From assembly GCF_043641665.1 (NCBI RefSeq), contig NC_092187.1, forward strand, positions 1,557,501 through 1,621,500: a DNA stretch of 64,000 bases, written 5' to 3'. The notes beneath the pieces were generated by a model that saw only the letters and a program-made list of their open reading frames with translations, had not been told where the DNA came from and did no database searches. Of this stretch, positions 11,836 through 24,095 are shown piece by piece; the first letter of the stretch is position 1, and each line of letters opens with the position of its first letter. This stretch comes from Enoplosus armatus. Taxonomy: Eukaryota; Chordata; Actinopteri; Centrarchiformes; Enoplosidae. A program made the position numbers and the translations under genes.

Positions 11836-12578
11836 ACGAGTGAACATGAAAGAATATATAATATAAGACGTACATGAGAGAAATATCTTGTTCATGTGGA
11901 CCAATACATTTTGCGTGTTTACTGAGTAACATTTGATGAAAACTTTGTATTTGTATTTCCTTTTTATTTACAACGCAATTTCAATAGTTTTATCAATTAT
12001 TATGGTTTGTTGAGTCACGTAAGCGTTTAGCTCAGGTTTCACAGATTATAGGGATATGAAGCATTTGGAGATACTCCAGGAAATGACATCACAATAAGCG
12101 CAAATACCAATGTAGGCACTGGCGGACCATTTCTATTGGAGAGCTCAAAGGCTTAAAGTGAACATAGTAGTTCCCAAAAACAAACAAAAGAATGAAAATT
12201 GATTTTTAAAAAATTTTAAATAAATCTTTCACACAGCAATTAATATGCAAAGGTTGCATGTATACTGTATCCCTGGTGGAAGGGTGGTATGGGGCTTCAT
12301 CCAATGTATGACACATTTTAATATTCATGATATTAATTAGCACCGTGCGTGCGTAATACTGCGTGGATTGCATATAGCGCAGTGTGTGTGTGTGTGTATG
12401 CAGTTAGCTTGATCGCTGGCTCGCCCAGTGAGTCCTCATGAAGTCTCCATGGTGCTATGCCACTGTCGTCATTTTCTTTTTCTCTTCTGCTCTCCCTTTG
12501 TAGCCTTTGCTTTGTGTAGCAGTCAGTAGTGAGGAACACTCAGCGTGCAACGTATATTTAGGAAACTGTATTTTGAGC
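11836..12578. other. Presumed plexin-A intron between transposase remnant and exon
   Basis: AT-rich sequence with a short TG run near 12380-12398. No coding or named repeat signal. The downstream terminal inverted repeat of the PiggyBac element might be expected here, but I could not find it. Confidence 0.4.
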
Positions 12579-12604
12579 GTGTGTGTGTGTGTGTGTGTGT
12601 GTGT
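12579..12604 (-). promoter_or_regulatory. Intronic CA repeat just downstream of the plexin exon donor
   Basis: The plus strand shows a GT dinucleotide run, so the plexin pre-mRNA reads (CA)n. It starts about 12 nt after the GTATGAG donor. Intronic CA repeats near donors are known binding sites for hnRNP L and can enhance or repress splicing. The position is seen directly. A role here is inference, because this window carries dozens of CA/TG tracts and proximity could be chance. Confidence 0.4.
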
Positions 12605-12617
12605 GCGCCTCTCATAC

Positions 12618-12749
12618 CTGTTTATCGGTGAGGGCGTATAAGTACTGGTGATCTGGGCTGAAGAGCAGATCTCTCAGGATGGGGCTCCCGTCGCTCACCA
12701 CTACACTCTCATACAGCAAGGCAGGCTGGGAGACGGAGTTCACCAGGAT
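12618..12749 (-). CDS. plxna: Plexin-A internal exon (end of sema domain, 44 codons)
   Basis: Class A plexins are single-pass receptors for semaphorins, often with neuropilin co-receptors, and act in axon guidance through a cytoplasmic GAP domain. Read on the minus strand, this exon begins [18 protein letters not shown] and continues through [18 protein letters not shown] to end [21 protein letters not shown] and the final KQ are what I remember of plexin-A proteins just before the PSI domain. The acceptor is a pyrimidine-rich tract ending TCCTCTTCCAG, and the donor is CAG/GTATGAG. The 132 bp are open throughout and phase 0 at both ends. The length equals my recollection of the matching exon in vertebrate plexin-A genes. 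PALxYESVV resembles A1 and [15 protein letters not shown] resembles A3, so I name the class, not the paralogue. Plexin B or D is less likely. No other plexin exon was found in the window. Confidence 0.9.
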
Positions 12750-13993
12750 CTGGAAGAGGACAGACGAAAACCACAAAGCCATGATTAAAATCCAACGTTT
12801 CTTACATTATTGTTTAAAAAAATAGATAGGTATGGGTATGCATAGAAAAAAGTTACTATACTAAATGATTTGACTTTTGTCTTTGTTAGGCCACTGAACA
12901 GTTTTCATGGTAACTACTTCCTAGAAAAAGTCCCCAAATAATGTGCATGACGACAAGACAAGACAAGACGAGACAAGACAAGACAAGAGGCAAGCACTTG
13001 AAGATGAAGGTAATGTTATGGGGATGGATTATGCGGTGTCATTTAATATTCCATCGTGCATTTCTGCACTTATTGTCCTCAAGACATCTTTTGGTCACTG
13101 CATTAAACGCAGCTTATCCTGAGGAACAAGAACAAAGCCTGGCTGAACTTTTTCATTTTCGTAAGACTCATTCCTGCAAAGCCTCCCCCACTCACGTTCA
13201 GGAAAATGGTGTATTCGCTGCTTCTATTTGCTGGTTCTCAATTTAGGCCGAAACTAAGTCTCCTGTCAGAATTACAGAGTAGGGTCACTCCCCCTGTACC
13301 AGCAAATAAATCTCTCTCCCCATCCCTCAGTGCTTTTTTTTTGTTGTTGTTGCCTGGATCTGTCTCTTTCTAATTTCCCAACCTCAATCTGTTCATCCAT
13401 CACCTGACACCAGCAGTCTGCTACAAATGTCCCGTTTTTTTTCTGACGCCTCTCTTCTTCAACAATCCCTGCAGTTATCATCTGCCACATCGCTACCGGA
13501 GTTTCCTTAATCTTTAATCTTTTTTTCCCGAACAGAAGGTTCATTAAGAGATGAGGCTGTCATCACTGTACCGCGCTTTTGTTGCTTAAAAAGGAGCAAG
13601 CGGCTTTGGTTAAGAGTCGAGTGCTTTGACAAATCAGCTTTGAGGAGTTACTCAGTGGGACGCTGGGGGTCTAAAACCTCGGAAATGTGCTAAAAAAAGT
13701 AAAACGTGAGGTGTGTTTTCAGCTCACGTAGGGCCGGTGCTGCTTATGTATGGTTTTGCATTAACTTGTACGGTTGCATTTCAGATTGTGTCAGAAAAGT
13801 TGCTGCCTTTCACAAGTGTGTGTGTGTGTGTGTGTGTGAAGAGGATGTATCCCAGTTGTTACTGTCCGTAGGTCATTTGTTTTAGCAGTCCCTTACGTTG
13901 CTCCCACATGAACACAAACACACACACACACTGAAACTTTTATTGATGTGAAGTGAGTGTGACCTTTTGTCCCCTTGTATTTCTGGCTCTGAT

Positions 13994-14039
<46 letters not shown>

Positions 14040-14058
14040 AGCAACAGTACAGGCGAGG

Positions 14059-14101
<43 letters not shown>

Positions 14102-14740
14102 TGCATACACTAAAAGAGAAAAATAACACTTTATTTGGCCATTCTAAAACTGCTGCATGCCCTGGGCTGTTGTATCACTTGTGATGAGTGAAGGACTGTG
14201 GCGAGTGGGGGGGGGGTGGGGGGGGGGGGTGCTCTGCCCTACAGCTCGGGGCAGAGGGCAGTTGGAGTGGGATTCAGGTCAGCTGGCACAGAGGGGGACT
14301 GCAGACTGGAGCAGGTGACTGTAGATTCTCATCTAGTCTACTAGCCTCCAGGTCTCTGCTCTCCTTCTGCGACCTCTGCACTCCAGAAGTTAGTGTGTCC
14401 AAACACTAGACTTCTCCCCGAGAAAGTGGCAGCACTTAAGGTTGAGAAACTTTGATTAACCCTCCAATAATCCACTTTTTTTCACATGGAGTGGAAAACA
14501 AAGTATTGTGTTATATTCGATAGAGTTCCAACTAAACGTCACCCGTTTACCAAGCTGAAGTACCCGCAGGACCCAGCTTCATACATTCCTACTTCTTCTT
14601 CTCTCTGTGCTCACTAAATTCAAAGCCACTTTCTTGAACTTATTAGCAGAGAGTCCAGGCTATAAGACGGTGGTGCTAAATATGTTTTTATAACTGGTCT
14701 ACATATCGCGCAGAGCAGGGACGCTGCACTGTGTGTGGTT
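12750..14740. other. Presumed plexin-A intron upstream of the exon, simple repeats
   Basis: Carries an ACAAG/GACAA pentamer array at about 12948-12988, (TG)n at 13816-13838, (CT)n at 13994-14036, (CA)n at 14060-14098 and G-rich runs at 14202-14230. No gene recognised. Confidence 0.5.
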
Positions 14741-14751
14741 ACTGAATTCCA

Positions 14752-14832
14752 GGCATTTAGCTGATGCTCTTTTCCAGGGCGATGTACATTGAGGGAGCAG
14801 GAACAGGTTGCGTGTCTTGCTTGAGGACAGTG
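14752..14832 (+). repeat. Teleost short interspersed repeat fragment
   Basis: Reads 'catttagctgatgctctttt', then 'ccagggcgatgtacattgag', and later 'gtgtcttgcttgaggaca'. This matches a very common teleost repeat whose consensus I remember as cattta-gctgacgcttttatcc, with a downstream gctcaagg segment. Related fragments are at 56725-56760 and 59438-59525. Confidence 0.6.
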
Positions 14833-15259
14833 CAATAAGACATGCATCATGTCTTCGACCTTTCCCGTTGAAGGACGGTCTCTCGAGGTGGGGGGGGGGG
14901 GGGGGGGGGGCACCTTGAGTTACGCAACTCTACGGAGACAACACTGTAGAGAAAGTTGGGTTCAGGATGAAAGTTAAAGGTGACTTTTCCTGATGAGTTT
15001 ACAGCCAATGCTCTGACTTTGGAGTTACATACCCTCTTTTTCCCCTTCTTTACCATCCTGTGCCCCAACCCCCCCCCCCCCCCCCCCCCCCAGACCTCTC
15101 TGTCTCCTCAATCCTCCAGGGATCAGACTCATTACCAAACCAACGCTGATATTACCAAGGACACTGTAACCCTTACACATACACACACACACACACTGAA
15201 CTCCACAGGTGTAGACAAAAATGCATACCTAATTACACACACTCACACTTAAAAGTTAT

Positions 15260-15291
<32 letters not shown>

Positions 15292-15932
15292 TGCAGTAAC
15301 CGACTTGTAGTATCTTGAAATCATCCTAAAATTATAAGTATACAGTCAAGACCTGCTGTATATGTAAAGTACCATGAGATTTTTTTTTAGACATTTAGTT
15401 AAATAATGACAATAAGCTAGCAAGCTACCATGCCTGACTGTTCTTGCAGCGCACCGGGAGCCGGGTTTGGGATGAAGGCCAAAGTTGATAATGAAGGTGG
15501 AGACAGATGAGGTGGGGATGAAGGTGGGAGGTGCAGTGCAATAGAGAGAGGGATGCTTAGTGTGTGTGTTTGTGTGTGTGTGTAAAGGAGGGCGAGGTAA
15601 TAAAAGTGAACAAAGGGGAGTAATGAGGTTTAGCTGTGAGTGCTGCAGTGATTAATACTATGCTGGGTTCAACCACCGGTCACACCTTTGGGTCAGGTAG
15701 ACTGGGAAAACACAACCACATGCCATCAGCTCTTCGTTGTTTCCTCATCTCTGAACCAGCTTCTTTTTTTTTTTAAACGGTCCTTTTTTTTTTTTTTGAA
15801 TTCTCCTCTTCACCTCGTTTCCCCTTCTTTTCTTTTCCCTCCTGAGATTTCTACTCGACCATCCTCCTTTCTTCGCTTCAAGACTCCCCGTGGTCCTCTT
15901 CCTTCCCTCGCAGACACAGCCCTCCTTTCTGC

Positions 15933-15972
<40 letters not shown>

Positions 15973-16347
15973 AGACACAGCAGTGCCCTGTCCAACCTCA
16001 GCTGTTAAACATCTAGCTAATTACACGGCTGGAGAACGGGAGGGAAGACGAGGAGAAGGGAGAGAAGGATGCAGAGAGGTAAAAAAACGGGAGCAGCTTG
16101 TTAACCTTGTGAGCATTTCTCACCGAAGCCAATGTTACAAATGTCCGGTGAGGACGAGTAATGAACCGGGGTCCTAAATGTTCAAGTAGCTTTTTGATGA
16201 TGGAGGGAACAGAGGGAGGAGGAAAAAAAAGCATTTCATTAATGAAATCTACTGTGGTGTGTGTGTCTGTGTGTGTGTGTGTGTGTGTGCTCCTCGTCGT
16301 ACAATCCCTAATGAAATTGATTTTGGTCTCATCTGTTGAGAGGAGGG

Positions 16348-16384
<37 letters not shown>

Positions 16385-16659
16385 GCTAATAACTCTAACA
16401 GCAGGATTGTGTTTCCAAAAGGAATTTAAATGTAATACCAACAGTTAGTGGAAAAAGTGGTCGGTGAACATCGCACATGCAGCTAGTCACGCGTTCAAAC
16501 AGTGAGACGGGGGTCTGAGCGGTGTCGGCGTGAGCCGGTGTGGTGGGACGTACGGGTAGTCGTCTCAGTGAATGTGTGTGTGCGAGAGTGTGCATGTCTG
16601 ACCCTGACTGGAGGGCATCCAAAGTATCACAGCACACCTGCTGACTACACAGTCTACAG

Positions 16660-16719
<60 letters not shown>

Positions 16720-18091
16720 GCTCGGTAGATCCACATCAGTGAGACAGGTTACTCGGAGTGAAATTAATCATCGTTCTTTTGTCGCACCGCTGCTCTCTCA
16801 GCAGGAGGCCGGCCCCAGGTGACGCACACATATGCACACACACACACACACAGACACACACACACACAGAGTGACAGGCAGACAGCTGGCCGGTGACAGC
16901 ATGCCACTGCGTTTTCCTAACCGCTAACAGTAGTTGGCTCTGGTTGAAAGAGAACAACGCCGCCGAGGTGCGGTCAAGTCAGCGTACAGTACAAACTGTC
17001 GCTGTTTAGGTCAGACAGACTTATTTGGATTTTTTTTTTTTTTTTTTTGTGGAAATATCCATATGACAAGCAACCCAATGCTAATGCCAGAGTGATGCTA
17101 AAACATGTAAGCATGTCACTTTGTTTACCGTGCTTCGGATCCAACAGATGCATGAAGGTGGCCTCGACTTCCCGGAACAACGGCACGAACGGACACATTT
17201 GCTACTGCGCTAGCAACGCACAAAGATGACGTGCCGTCGCTGCTTCCTGACCTCGGATCAGCTCCCCGCGAAGAAAGAATTTTTAAACTTTGTTTTCGGC
17301 TTTGGCTTCTTTTTTTTTTCTTTCTTATTCAAGTTTTGTAATGTCTTTCTCCTTATTTTCTCCCATTGGTAAAGCTCTACTGTTTTGACACTTTTTACAT
17401 ACGTTCATAGCAAATTCCCATTTCTTACAGCTTGGGTCTCATGTTTGAGATGTTGCCTCTCTTGTCTACGGCCTGTGAAAACGTTGTACTCAAAAAGGTT
17501 TATTGCTGTCCAAAAACCCCAAACGTTGGACACATTGCAACAACTTGGTAAATTAGCACTGTTTTTGGAGCGGCTGACATATTACCAGTCTACCAGCAGC
17601 AGTTGTTTTGAGCAGCAGTGTGGCGCTTTCCCTTTCAGCTGCCTCCGCTTCCCAGAATGTGACAAGGGTGGATAAACCAGCAAGAGCAATTAGATACACA
17701 CACACACAGACACACTAAAAAATTCTTACAGGTATAACTTGTCAACATCTTGATTCACACGGATATTATTTCCCCCCCCCCCGACCCCTGGCCTGCTTTA
17801 TTAGCACTATTAGCGCTGCTAGGATTTCTCATTGAAGCTGCAGGGCGCTGGGAGCGTCAAAATGTCACCGTATCCTTTTGACTTACATCCCCGCTGGGGA
17901 ATATGTGCCATAAAATGACACTTTATAACCAGAAGACAACCAACGGAAGAATTTCTATGTCTATTCAAGTCGGGAAGCACGCAGATAAGCGCAGGCAGGC
18001 ACGACTCCCCTTCACCAGAGCTGCATCTGTACTATCCGACAAGACGGGGCACAGTGCTTTTTTTTCTGCTGTCAGCTGGGCTAGCATGGTG

Positions 18092-18125
<34 letters not shown>

Positions 18126-19255
18126 GGCCTCTTTAATCTTTCAAAAGCGTGATGGACTTGAGTTTCTCTCAGCGCCTTTTTTCAGCACACACACACACAC
18201 ACACACACACAGCTTGCCTCCCCTGCCTGCTCCTATCATAACCACAAGCTGTAACCAGTCCCTGGTAAGATCGCTCGCTTCGTTCTTCATTCTCTTTGCC
18301 TCTTCACTCTCCATCTCTTTCATCTCTCTTCTTTTCTGTCCCTCTTGTTAACTTCATCTCCATATCTGTCACACGATTTTCTTGCACTGTTCTTCGTTCT
18401 CTCTGCCCCCCTCCCCTCCGTCATCCGCTCCATCCTCCTTGCACAGTAAAAAAAAAAAAAAAGAAAAATGCCTGTCATTCTTAATCAGTCTGCCTGAGTC
18501 TTATTTCCTTTAAAACAAGTGGGAAACTCTGCCCGTGGTGGTCCATAAAAGAGCCCTTAATTCAATTCTGCCTCACTTATTTCAGTAACAAAATGTCATT
18601 GTCCTGAAACAAGACGGAATAAATGCAGATCACTCGACTGGCATCGGAGGAAAATGACAACTAATTCATTCGCAATCTCGAAAATGAGTTGATTTGCATT
18701 GAAATTGAGTGGAATCGTCTCTGCCCGTTGGCGGTTTAAGATGAGATTGAATGACTTGTTAAGGTAGGGTTTGTGAGGTTCCTCTCTCCTCCTCCTCCTC
18801 CTCCTCCTTCGGTCCCACTGTGCCATGCCACCCCCTGAGAATGCCTCTGACATAACTAGGTCTGGCTGTGTGCTAAAACAGCAGCTCCACATTCTTACCC
18901 GAGGCGGATCCTGCAGGCTGAGGACCAATGTGAAGCTAATGGCATCCGCGCGCGTCTGCAGAGTGTCTTATAATGGTGTGGTTGCTGGTTTGAAACCTCG
19001 GGCCAGCCGGGAAAACGCGGGTGAGGTAGACTGTAATTATGAGCAGGTCCTTGGCGTGACTATGTGTGTGTGTGTGTGTGTGTATAATCTATGATTTTGA
19101 AACCATTTAATGCTTGTAAAAGTTGCCCAAAATGGTGAATTACTAACAACTGATGGATATGATGTGATACTCAAGGCCAGCGTGTCTGGCAGAGAATTAC
19201 TGTCAGTCTAGGTCCACTTCCTAGCTAGTATGGTGGAACACGAATCGGGATTGCT

Positions 19256-19441
19256 TTGTCAAACCGCTTCTTCCAAGGTCAAAAAGTATGCTTGACTTAT
19301 AACCCAACATGGAACACGGAACCACAACAGCGACCGAGCTTTCATGACGACAGACCCATCCCCAAAGACGACGGGGCAAACTCCATCCTCCTCTGGAGAC
19401 CCTACGACGCGGTCGAAAAGCTCCAGAAGAAAAGCGAGTGA
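19256..19441 (+). other. Unidentified coding-like open frame
   Basis: This 61-codon frame ends KSE-stop. Its last 30 codons mostly end in C or G (GAC, CCC, ATC, CTC, TAC, AAG, CAG), unlike the surrounding AT-richer intron. Translated pieces include GQKVCLTYNPTWNTEP and DDGANSILLWRPYDAVEK. I do not recognise a family. The opposite strand is also partly open, which weakens the case. It could be an exon remnant, a retrocopy fragment or chance. Confidence 0.2.
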
Positions 19442-19719
19442 GCGGACCTGGAGTCGGAACGGTTTGAGCCAAGCTGTCAGCTGATGTTAGATGCAGGGGG
19501 GGGGGGGCATTGTGTTTCCACGTGTTCGGGGTGCGCCCTGGCTTTCAAGGTGAAACGGGGAGCTCAGGTCAGCGGAGAGCGACCGATCAGCAAACGTAAC
19601 TGCTGGTCCTGAGCTATTGTTTTCACACTCCGACCGTAATAGTTTTATCTTGACAGCTCTGAGATGACGACAAGTGGGGACAAACCTTCATCTCTCCAGC
19701 TCCGACGGTGATATGATGA

Positions 19720-19767
<48 letters not shown>

Positions 19768-19921
19768 CTGCATTTGCATCTACACAGTGTTTCGCTTCCC
19801 TCGCAGTATCTGATTTGGCTCCTCAGAGCTTTGGAAACAATTGCATTTCTCTTTTGTGTTTTTATCTCCCTCTCTCTATACATCTGTCCCTCTCTCATCC
19901 CGCTCTGTCTTCAACTTGTCA

Positions 19922-19962
<41 letters not shown>

Positions 19963-20268
19963 CCTTTTCCTTTTTCCCTTGATGTACCAGCTCAGCTGAC
20001 ACACATGAGCAGCCAAGCAGAACACACTTGTGTATAGCGCAGCCTCGCAGGCGAGTGTAGGTGTGAGTGTGAGTGTGTGTGTGTACGTGTGTGTGTTTTG
20101 CCCTGCAGAGAGTAGTGAAACTACTGCTATACTAGCTCAATTTGTCAAGAGCAGAGAGGTGTGGGCCTTGAGGACCGCTGTACCACTGTCCTCAAGGTAA
20201 ACAGAGGAGTATGGATTTAAAAAGAAAAGAAAAGAAAAGGAATTTCAAGGATAAAATTCCAATAGATG

Positions 20269-20312
<44 letters not shown>

Positions 20313-20467
20313 ACACACACATATTTCTGCTCCTTCGGATCAGCCTGACTGGAGCAAACACCAGGAGGAAAGGATACTTCATCACTGCCACTCCTTCAGT
20401 GTGTATGTGTGTGTGTGGGTTGACTTTGACAAAGAGTGGTCAAGACCGCAATGTTGACTGAGCATTT

Positions 20468-20470
<3 letters not shown>

Positions 20471-20517
<47 letters not shown>

Positions 20518-20519
20518 CG
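20471..20519. repeat. (GT)n followed by (GC)n tract
   Basis: About 39 bp of alternating GT run directly into about 11 bp of alternating GC. All of it is alternating purine-pyrimidine, the classic Z-DNA-forming pattern. Confidence 0.85.
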
Positions 20520-21813
20520 TAACAAAGAGCCTGCCCCACCTCGAGAAGGCGACAACTCATTATTAAAGGGATAGTGCGTATAAATTATCAGCTGCTGGCC
20601 CGAATGAACTAAATAAAGAAAACAATGTCACGGCGCGGTCACAGGGTGAACATCTACTGAACAAATGATGAATGTCTCTCTCTTTCTTTCTCTTTGCTCT
20701 CCTCCTCTGGCCTGTTGCCACGGCAATTAAATCTGGGATGCAGAGAGAGAGAGAGAGGGAGAGAGGGAGAGAGAGAGAGAGCAATGAGAGTCACACTCTG
20801 GACAGCCTTGCTTCAAAGGCCACAAGCTTATCACAGCCACACACGCGCACACAGACTATGCCACTGCCCTCCAAACACACACACACACACACACACACAC
20901 GAATCCATCCACAGCAACACCCACATTAATAGGTGAGTGTAAGGGAACAGTGAGTGATGAGCCTCAGGAATTGTGACCGATTTTGAGATCGGGCGGCGCC
21001 ACGCAACGTAAGGGGGGACATTTGACGCGGCAATTATCATCTTGACAATGACGTAAAAATACCTAACCCTTATAATGTCAAACTTTGCCCGCTATAACAA
21101 GACACTGACGCGTTTTTCTTTTTTCTGGCGGGGAAAGCCATCCATTTCCGTGTGTTTGTGAGGCGACATTAAGGAAAAGCAATTAAAAAGACGGAAGAGA
21201 CGTGAATTATTCATTTGTGCTAGTAAGACAATAAGAAATGCAAAGTGGTGAGTACAAAAGGCAAGTGTGTTTTTTTTTTTTTTTCTCCATGCATTAATCT
21301 CTATCTGACAGAGAATCTTTCGCACGTTTTGTTTGGAAGCTTTCATTTGAAGCTCCCTTTCTGCCCTTCCTCCTCTTCGTCCTCTTCCTTGTTCAGAGTT
21401 ACCGGGGACACTCACTCATCTAAGTTACTTCAGCTGAACTGGCTTAACGAGGCTTCAATGACCAACATTCGTTAACAGTAAGTAGAGTAATGTACACCCA
21501 CTATGCAGTAGAAAACAGCAGCAATCTGATGCACATCTACTGTATTTGGGGGTAGAAATATCTCTATTGTTGTCCCACGACTCATTGGCCTGGCAGTAAC
21601 TCAAAGGGATACACCTGCAATTTAGCACCGTGCTTCCATAAAGGCCGGGGAATCACAAGCAAGAAATTAAAAAAATTAATTAAAAAAAAAGGGTAAAAAC
21701 CGCAGCAGCAGTCAGAGATATCCTGATTTTTAGCCCCCAGTATGGATCAAAGTTCAAAAACACTAGGTCATACATTTCCCATAATGCAACCAATCAGTGC
21801 CATTTCAGTTGAC

Positions 21814-22035
21814 CCTTCAATTCAATTCAATTTCAATTCAATTCAATTTTATTTATATAGCGCCAAATCACAACAAAAGTCATCTCATGACACTTTACAA
21901 AATAGAGCAGGTCTAGACCGACTCTTTATGATGTTATTACAGAGACCCAACAGTTCCCACCATGAGCAAGCATCCTTTTAAGAGGCAGAAACCTCGAGCA
22001 GAACCAGGACTCTAGGTGGGGGGGGGGGGTCATCT
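21814..22035 (+). repeat. Percomorph dispersed repeat with (TTCAA)n head
   Basis: Starts with a TTCAA-type pentamer run, then 'ttttatttatatagcgccaa', 'gacactttacaaaatagagc', 'aggtctagaccgactct', 'cccaacagttcccaccatga' and 'gaaacctcgagcagaacc'. I remember this as one of the commonest percomorph dispersed repeats. A G run interrupts its 3' end near 22017-22029. It has no coding capacity. Confidence 0.7.
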
Positions 22036-23588
22036 GCTTTGACCTTTGACCTTCAGTTGTCTGTCTGCTTGTAACGCAGGCTTTCTTTTATACATGTTAC
22101 CCCAAGCTGGGGGTAACCTCGACGACAGATTTCATAAAGATGCCGGAGAGATGCAGAAGATGTGTAGCGTAAACTGGCCTTCAGGTGTGAAATTTTTGTA
22201 AATAATTGAATAAATATGGGGATTAAAACTAAAAGACGAAAAGATTGTTAATGCTGACTGGATCAGGTTAGCCAGGTTGGAGGTACCCACTCTCTGGGAC
22301 AGTTTGCTGCATGATTTCATTCTGCTCTCCATCCCGCCCTCTGCACTTTCTCTCTTCCCCGACTTTCTTGTCTTGGGAACACAGAGAGAGAGAGAGAGAG
22401 CGATGACCTCGGCCTCTGATCCACTCCGTCTTACCCCTCATGTCCCTCTGCCATATAAGAGCCTCACAGCCACTCTGGGATGAGACACACAGGGAGAGCT
22501 CTGGCAAAGAAGAAGCAGCGCTCCTATTTTTGGACAGTCTCTTTCTTCCCCCCCCTGCTGTGCTGCCTTTCATCTCCACTTTTGCGTCGTTGTCGCAGCT
22601 TTTGACACAACAAGTAAAAGCCACATCCTTTAGCAAACAGGTAAAACGTCGGACTGATGGAGGAGCTTTGGTGTGTTAACACAGCTGGTAAATAACAATA
22701 CAAACGCGTGTGCAGATGCTGATACATGCACGCCTTTCCTGTGTCTGTGCATCTGTCTGCACTCATGTCTGCTTATGTGTGTGTGTGTGTGTGTGTGTGT
22801 GTCTCTGTCGCCCTACTCGGATGTGTAATTACAAAGGAGAGACGATAAGCTACGGTTTTTTTCCTCTCCTGTGGGAGCTCACAGCTAATTATAGAGCCAG
22901 CAGAGCTTCAAATTGCCATTTAAAACAGCCATACGGTGGGAGACAATAACACACTCCCCTGGTGGTGTCACCGCTGTGTAGTAAGTGTGTCTGCATGGAG
23001 GTATCACAGTGGAAGAGATAGCAATAGAAGCGGCAAACAGTCGGGGAGAAAAAAAAAAAAGAAAAAAGCACCCTGCAGCCCTTTTAGCCGAAAAATGACT
23101 GATTCCCTGAACAGGAAGCCATTTTTTAGCATCTAAAACGGTTGTGAGTTTCACAGTTTGTGGAAAGCTGTAGGGGCAGATTAAGAAGAGGGATCCAGGC
23201 TGATGTGAGTGGTTAACGGGTGGAGTAAGCATTCCAGTCCACATCATTTAACAGGTAACTTTCTTAAAACCATATTGTTTTCACTTGACTTGATTTCTAC
23301 TGTCTACCTTTTAGGCGAGATGGAAAAACAGAGGAAAAAGAGAGGGGAGGGGGGGAAGAAAGACGCTGAGGGTTGGAGGTAAGATGAGAGAGAACGATGG
23401 AGGGGGAGATAAGAGAGAGTGAACAGAAAGAAAGAGTGAGGAAGGCTAGAGAAAGGACAAGGAGGGATTTGGTGGTCTGTGGTGGAATGTGCTTTAAGGG
23501 AACGCTGGCTGCCAACACAAACACAAAAATGAAACAAACTTTCTCTGCCTCTGGCCGTCCTTTACTCACACAGGAATCCCACTGTGCT

Positions 23589-23643
<55 letters not shown>

Positions 23644-24061
23644 GCACTCACTCCAACCACACAAAAATAGAGACAATGCAGTAATGCGCATATCAGCCAC
23701 AGCGTTACATGGTGTAACTTGTGTGCATATCTAAATCATCCGGGACTGACACACACACACACACATGCACACACACACATGCACACACACACAAAGATGC
23801 GTGAGATAGCTGCAGGACATACTGTAGCAGGATAAGATAAGACTCATTAATGAGTCACCATTCAATTTATGTTCATTATGAACGCTCATACTTGTGTGTG
23901 TGTGTGTGTGTGTAATGAGAGAGGAGATGTGGAAGCTCTGTGTGTGTGTGTGTGTGTGTTTGTGTGTGCACTCTTTATTGGTATGTTTCCTGACAACACT
24001 CCCTCGGGGTTACATGGGCCGTAACTCATGTGTCAATTAATTACCAGCATGGGTGTATGTG

Positions 24062-24095
<34 letters not shown>

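Larger units (their letters stand above)
14890..21813. other. Microsatellite-dense presumed intron
   Basis: Simple repeats include G21 at 14890-14910, C23 at 15069-15091, CA at 15179-15196 and 15260-15286, TG at 15936-15970, TG at 16256-16289 facing CA at 16349-16382, CT then CA at 16660-16712, CA near 16834-16868, TG at 18094-18123 facing CA at 18186-18210, CCT triplets near 18785-18808, TG at 19061-19083, TG at 19723-19766, CT at 19923-19958, CA at 20270-20321, GT/GC at 20471-20519, GA near 20740-20781 and CA at 20872-20900. 18900-19030 has a 'gttgctggtttgaaacc' phrase that may be a tRNA-derived SINE remnant. 18530-18770 looks like a conserved non-coding element. An unexplained open frame lies at 19256-19441. 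Confidence 0.55.

Noticed and set aside
18870..18960. Minus-strand mini-exon (acceptor CTCTGCAG, donor CTCGG/GTAAGAATG)
   Set aside because: The upstream sequence resembles a tRNA-derived short repeat, and the 19-residue peptide matches nothing I know.
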